Shown here in pieces: positions 51,505-59,940 of a stretch of DNA of 64,000 nt (position 1 is its first letter; every line of letters starts with the position of its first letter). The stretch spans positions 20,838 to 84,837 of the forward strand of contig NZ_FMCI01000110.1 of NCBI RefSeq assembly GCF_900091845.1, given 5' to 3'. Origin of the DNA: Streptomyces sp. SolWspMP-5a-2 (GTDB lineage: Bacteria > Actinomycetota > Actinomycetes > Streptomycetales > Streptomycetaceae). The position numbers were made by a program, and so were the translations under genes. The notes under the pieces were generated by a model. The model was not told the DNA's origin. It saw nothing but the letters and a program-made list of their open reading frames with translations, and made no database searches.

Positions 51505-52986
51505 GTGAAGGGGGCCGGGGCCGGGGGCGCCAATCTGCTCGCCGTGCGCAGCCACAACACCGCGCTCGTCCTCGACCTGCTGCGCGCCGCCGGGGCCGGG
51601 GGCGTCAGCAGGCTGGAGCTGGCCGAGCGGACCGGGCTCACCCCGCAGGCGGTCAGCAAGATCACGGCACGGCTGCGGGAGGAGGGGCTGGCGGCGGAGG
51701 CGGGCCACCGCGCGTCCACCGGCGGCAAGCCCCGCACCCTGCTGCGGCTGGTCCCGGAGGCGGGCCACGCGGTGGGGGTCCACCTCGACCGCGACGGGGT
51801 CCGCACGGTCCTGGCCGACCTCTCCGGCACCGTGGTGGCCGACCGATGGGCCCCGGTGGACTTCGCCGCGGGGGTCGAGGCGGTGGTGGAGGCGGTGGTA
51901 CGTGAGGTGACGGCGGGGGTGACGGGGTCGGTGAGTGGGGTGGTTCCGCCCGACCCCGCGGACCCGACGGACCCCGCGACCGAGCCGCGAGGCGTCTCCG
52001 ACCCGGGGTCCCCTGGCGACCTCCGATCCCCGTGCGGCGCCCATTCCGGGCCCGGCGCTGCCCTGTCCCCGGGAGGTGCGCACCCCTGGCCCGGCGCTGC
52101 TCTGTCCCCGGGGGGTGCCGATTCCGGGTCCGGCGCTGCCCCGTCCCCAGGGAGTGCGCACCCCTGGCCCGGCGCTGCCCCGTCCCCGGATGGTGTCGCC
52201 CCGGCTGCTCCCGGACCCAGGTTCCCGCCGTCGGCCACGTCAACAGGCACCACCGCGCGCGCACTTGGCGAATCCGGGTTCCCCGGACCGGACGCCTCGA
52301 CAGGCACCCCCGCCGGCCCCGTTCTCCCCGTTCTCGGTGTCGGTGTCGCTCTTCCCGGGCCGCTCGATCATCCCCGTGGGGTCCTGCACCGGGTCACCGG
52401 GTTTCCGGAGTGGGACGGGTTTCCGCTGCGGGACGTGCTGGCGCGGCGGCTCGGGGTGCCCGTGACCGTCGACAAGGACACCAACGCCGCCGCCCTCGGA
52501 CTCGCCCTGGGCGGCGCGGCCGGGGCCGGTGAACCGTCCTTCGCCTACCTGTACTTCGGCACCGGGCTCGGCGCCGGGCTGGTCCTCGGCGGGGTCGTGC
52601 ACCGGGGCGCCAGGACCGGGGCCGGGGAGTTCGGGCACCAGGTCGTGCAGCGGGACGGCCCGCCGTGCGGCTGCGGTGACCGCGGCTGCGTCGAGGCGCT
52701 CTGCCTGGCCGCGGTGGCGCGGGGCGACCTGGCGGAGGCGGGACGCGTGCTCGGCGTCGGCGCGGGCAACCTCGTCGCGCTGCTCGACGTCGATCTCGTC
52801 CTGCTGGGCGGGCGGACGGTCACCGAGGCGCCGGAACCTTTCCTCCGCGGGGTGACCGCGGTCCTCGACGCCCGCGCCCGCCGCACCGGCGAGCCCCCGC
52901 CCCGGGTCAGGGTGGCGGAGGGCGGGGTCGCCGAGGGCGCGGCCCAACTGGTGCTGGCCCCGGTCTTCGGCCGGGCCGCCGACTGA
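51505..52986 (+). CDS. ROK-family transcriptional regulator with a repeat-rich insertion
   Basis: A 493-residue protein from GTG 51505. It has an N-terminal winged helix (GVSRLELAERTGLTPQAVSK) and a ROK sugar-kinase-like domain with VTVDKDTNAAALGLALGG, FGTGLGAGLVLGG, GEFGHQVV and the zinc motif CGCGDRGCVEALC. Inside the first ROK subdomain, about residues 149-272 are low-complexity and include four 13-residue repeats (PGAALSPGGAHPW type). The start is unclear: GTG 51362 has an excellent GGAGGAG site, but its frame ends at a stop near 51505, so a frameshift may separate it from this frame. It likely represses the divergent oxidoreductase/HbpS-like operon. Confidence 0.8.
   Translation: MKGAGAGGANLLAVRSHNTALVLDLLRAAGAGGVSRLELAERTGLTPQAVSKITARLREEGLAAEAGHRASTGGKPRTLLRLVPEAGHAVGVHLDRDGVRTVLADLSGTVVADRWAPVDFAAGVEAVVEAVVREVTAGVTGSVSGVVPPDPADPTDPATEPRGVSDPGSPGDLRSPCGAHSGPGAALSPGGAHPWPGAALSPGGADSGSGAAPSPGSAHPWPGAAPSPDGVAPAAPGPRFPPSATSTGTTARALGESGFPGPDASTGTPAGPVLPVLGVGVALPGPLDHPRGVLHRVTGFPEWDGFPLRDVLARRLGVPVTVDKDTNAAALGLALGGAAGAGEPSFAYLYFGTGLGAGLVLGGVVHRGARTGAGEFGHQVVQRDGPPCGCGDRGCVEALCLAAVARGDLAEAGRVLGVGAGNLVALLDVDLVLLGGRTVTEAPEPFLRGVTAVLDARARRTGEPPPRVRVAEGGVAEGAAQLVLAPVFGRAAD
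52051..52206. repeat. Four-copy 39-bp in-frame tandem repeat within the ROK gene
   Basis: CCGGCGCTGC-type unit starts fall at 52051, 52090, 52129 and 52168, exactly 39 bp apart. A weaker partial unit precedes them. Because 39 is a multiple of three, each unit adds 13 residues without breaking the ROK frame. Confidence 0.9.
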
Positions 52987-53132
52987 CCCCGGCCGCGGAG
53001 GGACCGGAGAGGAAGGGCACTCCGCGGTCCGACAGTCGGTCAATCCGTCTTTCATCTCATCGGGTGGTCTTCCCCCGGCCCCCGGCGTGTCGGCGGCCCG
53101 TCCCGGCCCGGGTCCCGCACGCTCCTGTGTCC

Positions 53133-54061
53133 ATGCGACGGTGCACGTCCCCGGTCCTCTGCCTTGCCGCAGCCGCCCCCCTCCTTCTCGCCGCGCCGCC
53201 CGCCCACGCGGGCCCCGGCGCCCCCGCCCCCGCCCCCTGCGCCGACGGGCCCCGGTTCCCCCTCACCAGCCGGATCGAGGGCGGGCCCGGTGTCTACGAG
53301 GCCGGCGGCCGATCCGGGACCTGGTCGTTGAAGCTCACCAACACCACCGGCATGAGCTGCGGCGACGTCCACCCGGTCGTCGTCCTCGTCGACGAACTGC
53401 GGGAGCTGCGGCCCGACCAGACGCGTCTGGAGTTCGACGACGCCAAGCACCGCCCGCACCCCGTCCACCTGGAGACCACCGACGAGGACGAGCTGGTCGG
53501 CGCCTTCGACGACGGGGTCCCCGGATTCACCGTCGGCCCGAAGGAGACCGTCTCCGTGACGGTGCGGCTCGCGTTCGCCGCCGACGCCGAGCCCAACGGC
53601 GTCACCGTCAAGGCGGCCGTCGTCCAGCGGCGCGGGGACAAGGGCGACTGGGTCGGGCGGTCCGACGACTACGCCTTCCGCGTGGAGCGCGGCCCCGGGT
53701 CCGACCCCGACAGCGAGTCCCGGTTCGGCACCGGCGTCGTCCCCGGCGCCTCCCACCCCCGACCGGCGGCCGTTCCACCGGCCCCGTCTCCCCGGCCGAC
53801 CCCGCCCGGCCCTCGTCCTCCGGGCCGGTCCCCGCGCCGCCGACCGGGTCCGCCGCCGCGTCCGGTTCCGCGCCCGCCGTCGGCCCGGGATCCGGACTCC
53901 CGCCGGGCGAGCCCTCCGCCGCCGCCTCCCGGCCCGGACGGCTGCCCCTCGCCGACGAACTCGCCGCCACCGGGCTGACCGGCACCCGGGGCATCCTCGC
54001 CCTCGCCGCCGTCCTGCTCGTCTCCGGCGGCGCCCTGCTGCTGGCCCGCAGGCGCCGCTGA
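53133..54061 (+). pseudogene. LAXTG cell-surface protein gene, apparently frameshifted
   Basis: ATG 53133 opens a signal peptide (MRRCTSPVLCLAAAAPLLLA, ending AHA) and a domain of about 165 residues (SGTWSLKLTNTTGMSCGDVH, VTVRLAFAADAEPNGVTVKA). Past a poly-C stretch near 53755 this frame becomes Arg/Pro nonsense and stops at 53978. The next frame instead continues as a Ser/Pro/Gly linker, then LADELAATGLTG, a hydrophobic helix and ARRRR, stopping at 54061. That is a complete LAXTG sorting signal. A one-base change near 53755, either a real frameshift or a sequence error in a C-run, would join the two. If intact, it would be anchored by the class E sortase at 40555. Confidence 0.7.
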
Positions 54062-54064
54062 CGT

Positions 54065-54113
54065 CGTCGCAGACGGGTGCCGCCCCGCCGCCCGGCGGCA
54101 CCCGTCTGCGACG
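54065..54113 (+). terminator. Perfect 20-bp stem-loop terminator
   Basis: Arms 54065-54084 and 54094-54113 are perfectly complementary over 20 bp with a 9-nt loop. It begins 4 nt after the LAXTG gene stop and ends 9 nt before the GntR start, so the GntR transcript probably starts at or near its GTG. Confidence 0.8.
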
Positions 54114-54121
54114 ATCCCTGC

Positions 54122-54877
54122 GTGGACTACCCGAACGACCAGGCCCCCGGCGCCCCCGTCCGCTCCGGCATTCCGGAGCACGGCCGCATTCCGAAGTACT
54201 ACGCCGTCAAGGCGCGCATCGACGATCTCGTCGGCGAGCTGGGGGAGGGGGCGGTGATCCCCACCGAGCGCGATCTGTCCGAGCGGTACGGCGTCGCCCG
54301 GGAGACGGTCCGGCAGGCGCTGCGCGAGCTGGTGCTCGAGGGAAAGCTGCGGCGGCAGGGGCGCGGCACGGTCGTCGCGGGGCCCAAGCTGGAGCAGCCG
54401 CTCTCCCTGGCCAGCTACACCGAGGGCGTCCGGCGCCAGGGCCGCACCCCGGGCCGCAGCCTCGTCACCCTCGACCGTTTCCCGTGCCCCGGGCCGCTCG
54501 CCGCCGAGACCGGTCTGGAGCGCGGCGAGCCGGTCTGGCACCTGGAGCGGGTGCTGCTCGCCGACGACGAGCGGGTGGGCCTGGAGTCCACGTACGTCGC
54601 CGTCGCCCGGGTGCCCGACCTCGGCACCGGGTTCGACCCCGACTCCTCCTTCTACGCCTACCTCCGCGACCGGGGCATCGGCTTCGGGGACGCCGACGAG
54701 CGGATCGAGACGGTGCTGGCCACCCCGCGCGAGGCGCTGCTCATCGGCACCCCGCCCGCCCTGCCGATGCTGCTGATCCACCGCGTCTCGCGGGACACCG
54801 GGGGGCGCCCGCTGGAGCGGGTGCGCTCGCTGTACCGGGGCGACCGGTTCTCCTTCACCACCCGGCTGCGCGGCTGA
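54122..54877 (+). CDS. GntR-family (HutC/UTRA type) regulator of the phosphonate gene set
   Basis: A 251-residue regulator. The winged helix has YAVKARIDDLVGELGEGAVI and LSERYGVARETVRQALRELV. The C-terminal UTRA domain has EPVWHLERVLLADDERVGLE and PMLLIHRVSRDTGGRPLERV, ending with YRGDRFSFTTRL. UTRA-type GntR proteins sense small metabolites, here perhaps 2-aminoethylphosphonate or a derivative, judging from the adjoining genes. GTG 54122 may be leaderless because a terminator hairpin lies directly upstream. A GGTCTAG-type operator lies in the downstream gap at 55088-55104. Confidence 0.88.
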   Translation: MDYPNDQAPGAPVRSGIPEHGRIPKYYAVKARIDDLVGELGEGAVIPTERDLSERYGVARETVRQALRELVLEGKLRRQGRGTVVAGPKLEQPLSLASYTEGVRRQGRTPGRSLVTLDRFPCPGPLAAETGLERGEPVWHLERVLLADDERVGLESTYVAVARVPDLGTGFDPDSSFYAYLRDRGIGFGDADERIETVLATPREALLIGTPPALPMLLIHRVSRDTGGRPLERVRSLYRGDRFSFTTRLRG

Positions 54878-54901
54878 CCGCCTCCCCCCCGGCACAGGGG
54901 C

Positions 54902-54979
54902 TCCCGCCTCACAGTCGCCCGCGGGGTTCCCGCCTCACCGCCGCCCGCGGTACTCCCGCCTCACCGCCGCCCGCGGGGA
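54902..54979. repeat. Three-copy 26-bp tandem repeat
   Basis: TCCCGCCTCAC recurs at 54902, 54928 and 54954 at a 26-bp period, each followed by a CGCCCGCGG-type core. The array lies just after the GntR gene. Confidence 0.85.
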
Positions 54980-55087
54980 CCCGGTCGCAGCGCAGCCCCC
55001 GCCGGAGGTGCTTCCGCCGGTTCCCGCGGAGGTGCCTCCGGCCTCCCGGGTGCTCGGCCGGCACCTCCGGAAGTATCACGAAAAGAT

Positions 55088-55104
55088 AACGGGTCTAGCC
55101 CAAA
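55088..55104. promoter_or_regulatory. Candidate GntR operator upstream of the phosphonate operon
   Basis: AACGGGTCTAGCCCAAA contains GGTCTAGCCC, one base from the GGTCTAGACC core bound by DasR-type GntR/UTRA regulators. ATCACG (55075-55080) and CGTGAT (55105-55110) form an outer dyad around it. It lies 75 bp before the FAD oxidoreductase start. Confidence 0.55.
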
Positions 55105-55177
55105 CGTGATGGGTCGTTCAGGCTTTCGTCGTCAGCCGGATTCCTCCGGTTCCCCGAGCGCGAGGAGCGTGAACGTC

Positions 55178-56302
55178 GTGAGAGTGACAGTCGTCGGAGC
55201 AGGCGTGGTGGGCACCATGCACGCCTGGCACGCAGTGGAACGCGGCCACGAGGTCGTCCAGATCGAACGCGAGGCGGAGGCGCGCGGCGCCTCGCTGCGC
55301 AACTTCGGCCAGATCTGGGTCAGCGGCCGGGCGGGCGGCGCGGAGCTGGAAGCAGCCCTGCGCGCACGGGAGTTGTGGGAGGACATCGGGCGGCGGGTGC
55401 CCGCGGTCGGGTTCCGCGCCAACGGCTCCCTGACCCCCGTGCGCGGCCCCCTCGAACTCGCCGTCGCCGAGGCCGCCGTCGCCCGGGACGACGCCGCCGC
55501 CCGCGGCCACAAGCTGCTGACGCCCGGCGAGGCCCGCGCCCTCAACCCGGCCCTGCGCGGCGAGTTCACCGCCGCCCTGTACTGCGAGCGGGACGCGGCC
55601 GTCGAACCGCGCACCGCCCAGCTCGCCCTGCGCGAGGAGCTGCTGAAGTCCCCGCGCTACACCTTCCTGCCGGGCCGCGAGGTCCGCGAGGTGACCGGTC
55701 CCGGCACCGTCCGCGACGACCACGGCGACCTGCACCGCGCCGACGCCGTCGTCCTGTGCACCGGCGCCTGGCTCGGCGGCCTGGTGCGCGAACTCGCCGG
55801 GCCCGAACTGCCCGTGCGCCGGGTGCGGTTGCAGATGATGCAGACCGAGCCGCTGGGCGAACCGCTCACCACGTCGGTCGCCGACGCGGACAGCTTCCGC
55901 TACTACCCGGCCTACGCCTCGCCCGCCCTTGACGCCCTCGACGCGGGACTGCCGCAGGCGCCGACGGCCGCCGCGCACCGGATGCAACTGCTCATGGTGC
56001 AGCGCGCCGACGGATCGCTGACCATCGGCGACACCCACGAGTACGAGCACCCGTTCGCCTTCGACACCCTCGAAGACCCCTACGACCACCTCGCCGGCGT
56101 CGTCGAGTCGCTGCTCGGCCGACCGCTGCCGAGGATCAGGCGGCGCTGGGCCGGGGTGTACGCCCAGTGCACCGACCCGGCACGGGTCGTGCACCGCCAA
56201 CGCGTCGCCGACGGCGTGTGGTTGGTCACCGGGCCCGGCGGGCGCGGCATGACCTGCTCGCCCGCCATCGCCGAGACGACCGCCGACGCCCTCGGATGGT
56301 GA
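55178..56302 (+). CDS. FAD-dependent oxidoreductase of the phosphonate-associated TIGR03364 type
   Basis: A 374-residue DAO-fold flavoenzyme. The FAD dinucleotide motif is VTVVGAGVVGTMHAWHAV, followed by ASLRNFGQIWVSGRAGGAE. The C-terminal FAD contact is DGVWLVTGPGGRGMTCSPAI. This subgroup is typically found with phosphonatase-like hydrolases and aminoethylphosphonate transport, and is thought to oxidise an aminophosphonate. GTG 55178 has GAGGAG at 10 nt and gives the usual MRVTVVG start. GTG 55169 is too close to that site. The next gene begins within about 25 bp. Confidence 0.88.
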   Translation: MRVTVVGAGVVGTMHAWHAVERGHEVVQIEREAEARGASLRNFGQIWVSGRAGGAELEAALRARELWEDIGRRVPAVGFRANGSLTPVRGPLELAVAEAAVARDDAAARGHKLLTPGEARALNPALRGEFTAALYCERDAAVEPRTAQLALREELLKSPRYTFLPGREVREVTGPGTVRDDHGDLHRADAVVLCTGAWLGGLVRELAGPELPVRRVRLQMMQTEPLGEPLTTSVADADSFRYYPAYASPALDALDAGLPQAPTAAAHRMQLLMVQRADGSLTIGDTHEYEHPFAFDTLEDPYDHLAGVVESLLGRPLPRIRRRWAGVYAQCTDPARVVHRQRVADGVWLVTGPGGRGMTCSPAIAETTADALGW

Positions 56303-56325
56303 GGGACGTGACAGAGAGCAAGGAC

Positions 56326-57024
56326 ATGACCGTGACCCACCCCGACATCCGGCTCGTCGTGCTCGACATGGCCGGCACCACCGTCGCCGACGGCGGCCTC
56401 GTCGAGCGCGCCTTCGCCGCCGCGGCCGACGCGATGGGCGTCAGCGCCGGTTCCGCCGAGCACGCCGAGCACCTGGCCCACGTCCGCGCCACCATGGGCG
56501 AGTCCAAGATCTCCGTGTTCCGGCACCTGTTCGGCACCGAGGAGCGCGCCCGGCAGGCCAACTCCGCCTTCGAGGCGGCCTACGGCGACCTCGTCGCATC
56601 GGGGCTCGCCGCCCCCGTGCCCGGCGCCCGCGAGAGCATCGAGGCGCTCCTCGGCGGCGGCCGGACCGTCGTCCTGACCACCGGCTTCGCCCGGGTCACC
56701 CAGGACGCCCTGCTCGACGCGCTCGGCTGGCGCGACCTGGTGCCGCTCACCCTCTGCCCGGCCGACGTGGGCGGGCGCGGGCGCCCCTACCCCGACCTGG
56801 TCCTGGAGTCGCTGGTGCGGACCCGGGGCGCCGACGACGTCCGCCAGGTCGCCGTCGTCGGCGACACCGCGTACGACGTGCTCAGCGGCGTGCGGGCGGG
56901 CGCGGGACTGGTCGCCGGGGTGCGCACCGGGGCCCACGGCGACGCCGAGTTCCGCGCGGCCGGGGCCACCGAGGTGCTCGACTCCGTCGCCGACCTGCCC
57001 GCCCTCCTCGGAGAGCTGGGCTGA
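56326..57024 (+). CDS. Phosphonatase-like HAD hydrolase (TIGR03351 type)
   Basis: A 232-residue HAD-superfamily enzyme: motif I VVLDMAGTTVADGG, where the second Asp position is Ala-Gly as in phosphonoacetaldehyde hydrolase; motif II TTGFARV; motif IV VAVVGDTAYDVLSG. It lacks an obvious Schiff-base lysine in the cap, so cleavage of phosphonoacetaldehyde by the classical route is uncertain. It probably acts on the product of the preceding flavoenzyme. Starts at GTG 56308 and ATG 56326 are both possible. The later one gives the normal family length. Confidence 0.85.
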   Translation: MTVTHPDIRLVVLDMAGTTVADGGLVERAFAAAADAMGVSAGSAEHAEHLAHVRATMGESKISVFRHLFGTEERARQANSAFEAAYGDLVASGLAAPVPGARESIEALLGGGRTVVLTTGFARVTQDALLDALGWRDLVPLTLCPADVGGRGRPYPDLVLESLVRTRGADDVRQVAVVGDTAYDVLSGVRAGAGLVAGVRTGAHGDAEFRAAGATEVLDSVADLPALLGELG

Positions 57025-57025
57025 C

Positions 57026-58072
57026 ATGGGCATCCGCTTCGACTCCGTCACCGTCGCCTACGACGGCGACGTCGTCCTCGACGCCCTCGACCTCACCGTC
57101 GCGCCCGGCGAGGTGATGGCGCTGCTCGGGCCGTCCGGCTCCGGCAAGACCACCGCGCTGCGGGCGGTCGCCGGGTTCGTGCGGCCGCTGTCGGGGCGGG
57201 TGCTCCTCGGCGGGCGGGACGTGACGGATCTGCCCCCGTACCGCCGGGGCATCGGCATGGTCGTCCAGCAGTACGCCCTCTTCCCGCACCTGCGGGTCGA
57301 GGAGAACGTCGCCTTCGGGCTCAGGGCCCGCGGCACGCCCCGCGCCGGGATCCGCGCCCGGGTCGCCGAGGCGCTGGAGATGACCGGCATGGCCGCCTAC
57401 GCCCGCCGCCGCCCCCGCGACCTCTCCGGCGGTCAGCAGCAGCGCGTCGCCATCGCCCGCGCGCTGGCCGTCCGGCCCGGTGTCCTGCTGCTCGACGAAC
57501 CGCTCTCCGCGCTCGACACCCGGCTGCGCTCCGGGATGCTCGCCGAACTCGCCAGGCTGCACCGCGAGTTGCCGGACGTGTCGATGCTGTACGTGACCCA
57601 CGACCAGATCGAGGCGCTGACCCTCGCCGACCGGATCGCGGTCATGGACCGGGCCAGGCTGCGCGCCTGCGGCACCCCGGCCGAGCTGTACCGGCGACCG
57701 GCCGACGCGTTCACCGCGTCCTTCGTCGGCAACGCCAACCTCCTCCCGGTGACCGCGGGCACCGGCACGGCCGTCTTCGCCGGGACGGAGCTGACGGTCG
57801 CCACCGGGGGCGTGGCACCGGGGGCGCGGGCCACGCTCTGTGTCAGGCCGCACCTCGTCGGGCTCGGCGACGGACCCAACCGGCTGCCGGGCACGGTCAC
57901 CGCGATCCAGTGGCGGGGCGCCACCCACCGGCTCCTGGTGGACGTCGGCGGCCACGAACTCACCGTCGACGTACCGGAGTCGACCGCTGTCCCGGCCGAC
58001 GGCGCCGAGATCACGGTGCACTTCGCCACGGAGGACGTGGTGCTGCTGCCCGCGGGGGTGAGCCATGACTGA
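57026..58072 (+). CDS. phnT: ABC importer ATP-binding subunit, 2-aminoethylphosphonate type
   Basis: A 348-residue ATPase of the spermidine/iron/phosphonate (MalK-like) class: Walker A LLGPSGSGKTTAL, Q-loop VVQQYALFPHL, signature LSGGQQQRVAIARAL, Walker B LLLDEPLSALD, H-loop VTHDQIEAL. A C-terminal TOBE domain follows (TLCVRPHLVGLG). It powers uptake through the two following permeases. ATG 57026 lies 1 nt after the HAD stop, and its own stop overlaps the first permease start. The phosphonate assignment rests on the neighbouring enzymes and binding protein. Confidence 0.85.
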   Translation: MGIRFDSVTVAYDGDVVLDALDLTVAPGEVMALLGPSGSGKTTALRAVAGFVRPLSGRVLLGGRDVTDLPPYRRGIGMVVQQYALFPHLRVEENVAFGLRARGTPRAGIRARVAEALEMTGMAAYARRRPRDLSGGQQQRVAIARALAVRPGVLLLDEPLSALDTRLRSGMLAELARLHRELPDVSMLYVTHDQIEALTLADRIAVMDRARLRACGTPAELYRRPADAFTASFVGNANLLPVTAGTGTAVFAGTELTVATGGVAPGARATLCVRPHLVGLGDGPNRLPGTVTAIQWRGATHRLLVDVGGHELTVDVPESTAVPADGAEITVHFATEDVVLLPAGVSHD

Positions 58073-59105
58073 CCCGACCGGCCGAGGCATCCTCCCCACG
58101 ACGGCCCCGACCGGCCGCCCGGAACACCCCGCGACATCCCCGACCCGCCACCCGCAACACCCCACGGCCCCGCCGGTCAACTCCCCTATTTCCGGGGGCT
58201 CGCAGAAGCTGCCCCCGACCAGGCCGGTCACCTCCCCCGTGTCCGCGGGCCCCTCGGGCCGGTCCGCCCGGCGGTGGCTGCCGGGGTCCGCCGGGCCGGT
58301 GCTGTGGGCGCTGCCCCCGGTCGTCCTGCTCTGCCTCTTCTTCCTCTATCCGCTCGCCCTCGTCCTGCGGCAGTCCGTCAGCCCCGACACCGGCGGCACC
58401 TCCCTGCGGCCCTACGCCGACGTCTTCGCCTCCGCAGCGTTCCGTGAGGCGCTCGGCACCACCGTCTGGCTGGCGCTCGCGGCCACCGCGGGCTGCCTGC
58501 TCCTCGGGTTCGCGCTGGCGCTGGTCATCGCGTTCGTGCCGTTCCCCGGCGCCCGCGCGGTCGCCCGCTTCGTCGACGTCTTCCTCTCCTTCCCCTCCTT
58601 CCTCGTCACCCTCGCCCTGCTCTTCGTCTACGGCCGCGTCGGCATCGCCAACGGGCTGTGGACGGGCCTCACCGGCGCCGCCGAAGGACCCTTCCGGTTC
58701 CTCACCACCCCCTGGGGCGTGCTGCTCGCCGAGATCACCTACTTCACGCCGTTCGTGATGCGGCCCCTGCTCGCCGCGTTCTCGCAGCTCGACACCGCCC
58801 AACTGGAGGCCGCGTCCAGCCTCGGGGCGCGGGCCCCGCGCATCGTGCGCCGGGTGATCCTGCCGGAGGCGCTGCCCGCGCTCGCCTCCGGCGGCAGCCT
58901 CGTCCTGGTGCTGTGCCTGAACGAGTTCGGCATCGTCCTGTTCACCGGCGCGAAAGGCGTCACGACCCTGCCGATGCTCGTCTACAGCAAGGCGATCCTG
59001 GAGTCCGACTACCCGGGCGCCTGTGTGGTCGCCGTCGTCAACGTCCTGATCTCCGTGGGTCTCTACGCCCTCTACCGGATGGTGAGCCGTCGTGCTGGTG
59101 CATAG
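58065..59105 (+). CDS. phnU: ABC importer permease, 2-aminoethylphosphonate type, first
   Basis: A 346-residue permease. Residues 1-70 are an unusual Pro/Thr-rich, low-complexity leader (TAPTGRPEHPATSPTRHP). Six transmembrane segments follow, with the EAA-loop motif EAASSLGARAPRIVRRVILP that contacts the ATPase. ATG 58065 overlaps the ATPase gene by 8 nt. Permeases of this class usually begin directly at the first helix, so the leader is an oddity that may not be conserved. Confidence 0.83.
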   Translation: MTDPTGRGILPTTAPTGRPEHPATSPTRHPQHPTAPPVNSPISGGSQKLPPTRPVTSPVSAGPSGRSARRWLPGSAGPVLWALPPVVLLCLFFLYPLALVLRQSVSPDTGGTSLRPYADVFASAAFREALGTTVWLALAATAGCLLLGFALALVIAFVPFPGARAVARFVDVFLSFPSFLVTLALLFVYGRVGIANGLWTGLTGAAEGPFRFLTTPWGVLLAEITYFTPFVMRPLLAAFSQLDTAQLEAASSLGARAPRIVRRVILPEALPALASGGSLVLVLCLNEFGIVLFTGAKGVTTLPMLVYSKAILESDYPGACVVAVVNVLISVGLYALYRMVSRRAGA

Positions 59106-59889
59106 CCGCCGGGCCAGGTGGGCACTGTGGGCCGGGTTCCTGGTCCTCTTCGTGCCGCTGTTCGCCCTCCCGCTCCTCGTCGTCCTCGGCGCCTCCCTCG
59201 CCACCCACTGGTCCGGCGTGCTGCCCTCCGGCCCCACCCTCGACCACTACCGCGCCGCGACCCGGGGCGAGGCGCTCGGGGCGCTCACCACCAGCCTGGT
59301 CACCGCCGTCACCGCGAGCCTGCTCGCGCTGATCGCCGGGACCTGGGCCGCCCTCGCCGGGACCGCCCTGGGCAGACGCGGACGCCGGGTCCTGGACGCC
59401 CTGTTCGTGCTGCCCGTCGCGGTGCCCTCGGTGGTCGTCGGACTGGCCGTGCTGGTCGCCTTCTCGCAGCCCCCGCTGCTGCTCAACGGCACCCGGTGGA
59501 TCGTCGTCGCCGCCCACACCGTGCTCGTCACCGCCTTCGCCCACCAGTCCGTGTCGGCCGCCCTCGACCGCCTCGACCCCGCCTACGCGCAGGCCGCCGC
59601 CTCGCTCGGCGCCCGCCCGGGGTACGTGCTGCGGCGGGTCGTGCTGCCGCTCCTGCTGCCCTCGCTCACCGCCGCCACCGGTCTCTGCTTCGCTCTGTCC
59701 ATGGGCGAGTTGAGCGCCACGATGATGCTCTACCCGCCCGACTGGACGCCGTTGCCCGTGCTCATTCACGCGGCCACCGACCGCGGCTCCCTGTTCACCG
59801 GCTCCGCCGTCGCCGTGGTCCTGATGGCCACGACCCTGCTCGTCCTGTCGGCCGTCTCCCGGATCCGCACCCGCGCCTCCTACCGCTGA
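59092..59889 (+). CDS. phnV: ABC importer permease, 2-aminoethylphosphonate type, second
   Basis: A 265-residue, six-helix permease with the EAA-type loop YAQAAASLGARPGYVLRRVV and the terminal GELSATMMLYPPDWTPLPVL typical of the aminoethylphosphonate/iron permease branch. Its GTG start at 59092 lies inside the preceding gene (14-nt overlap), giving translational coupling. It pairs with the first permease to form the channel. Confidence 0.85.
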   Translation: MLVHSRRARWALWAGFLVLFVPLFALPLLVVLGASLATHWSGVLPSGPTLDHYRAATRGEALGALTTSLVTAVTASLLALIAGTWAALAGTALGRRGRRVLDALFVLPVAVPSVVVGLAVLVAFSQPPLLLNGTRWIVVAAHTVLVTAFAHQSVSAALDRLDPAYAQAAASLGARPGYVLRRVVLPLLLPSLTAATGLCFALSMGELSATMMLYPPDWTPLPVLIHAATDRGSLFTGSAVAVVLMATTLLVLSAVSRIRTRASYR

Positions 59890-59940
59890 CCGACGCACCC
59901 GTCCCGAACACCCCTTTTCCCGCCAGGAGTTCATCCCGTC

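Larger units (their letters stand above)
54878..55177. other. 300-bp regulatory gap before the phosphonate operon
   Basis: It contains a 26-bp tandem repeat (54902-54979), several GGAGGTGCCTCC-like dyads around 55000-55072 that could terminate the GntR transcript, and the operator-like site at 55088-55104. No gene is seen. Confidence 0.6.
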
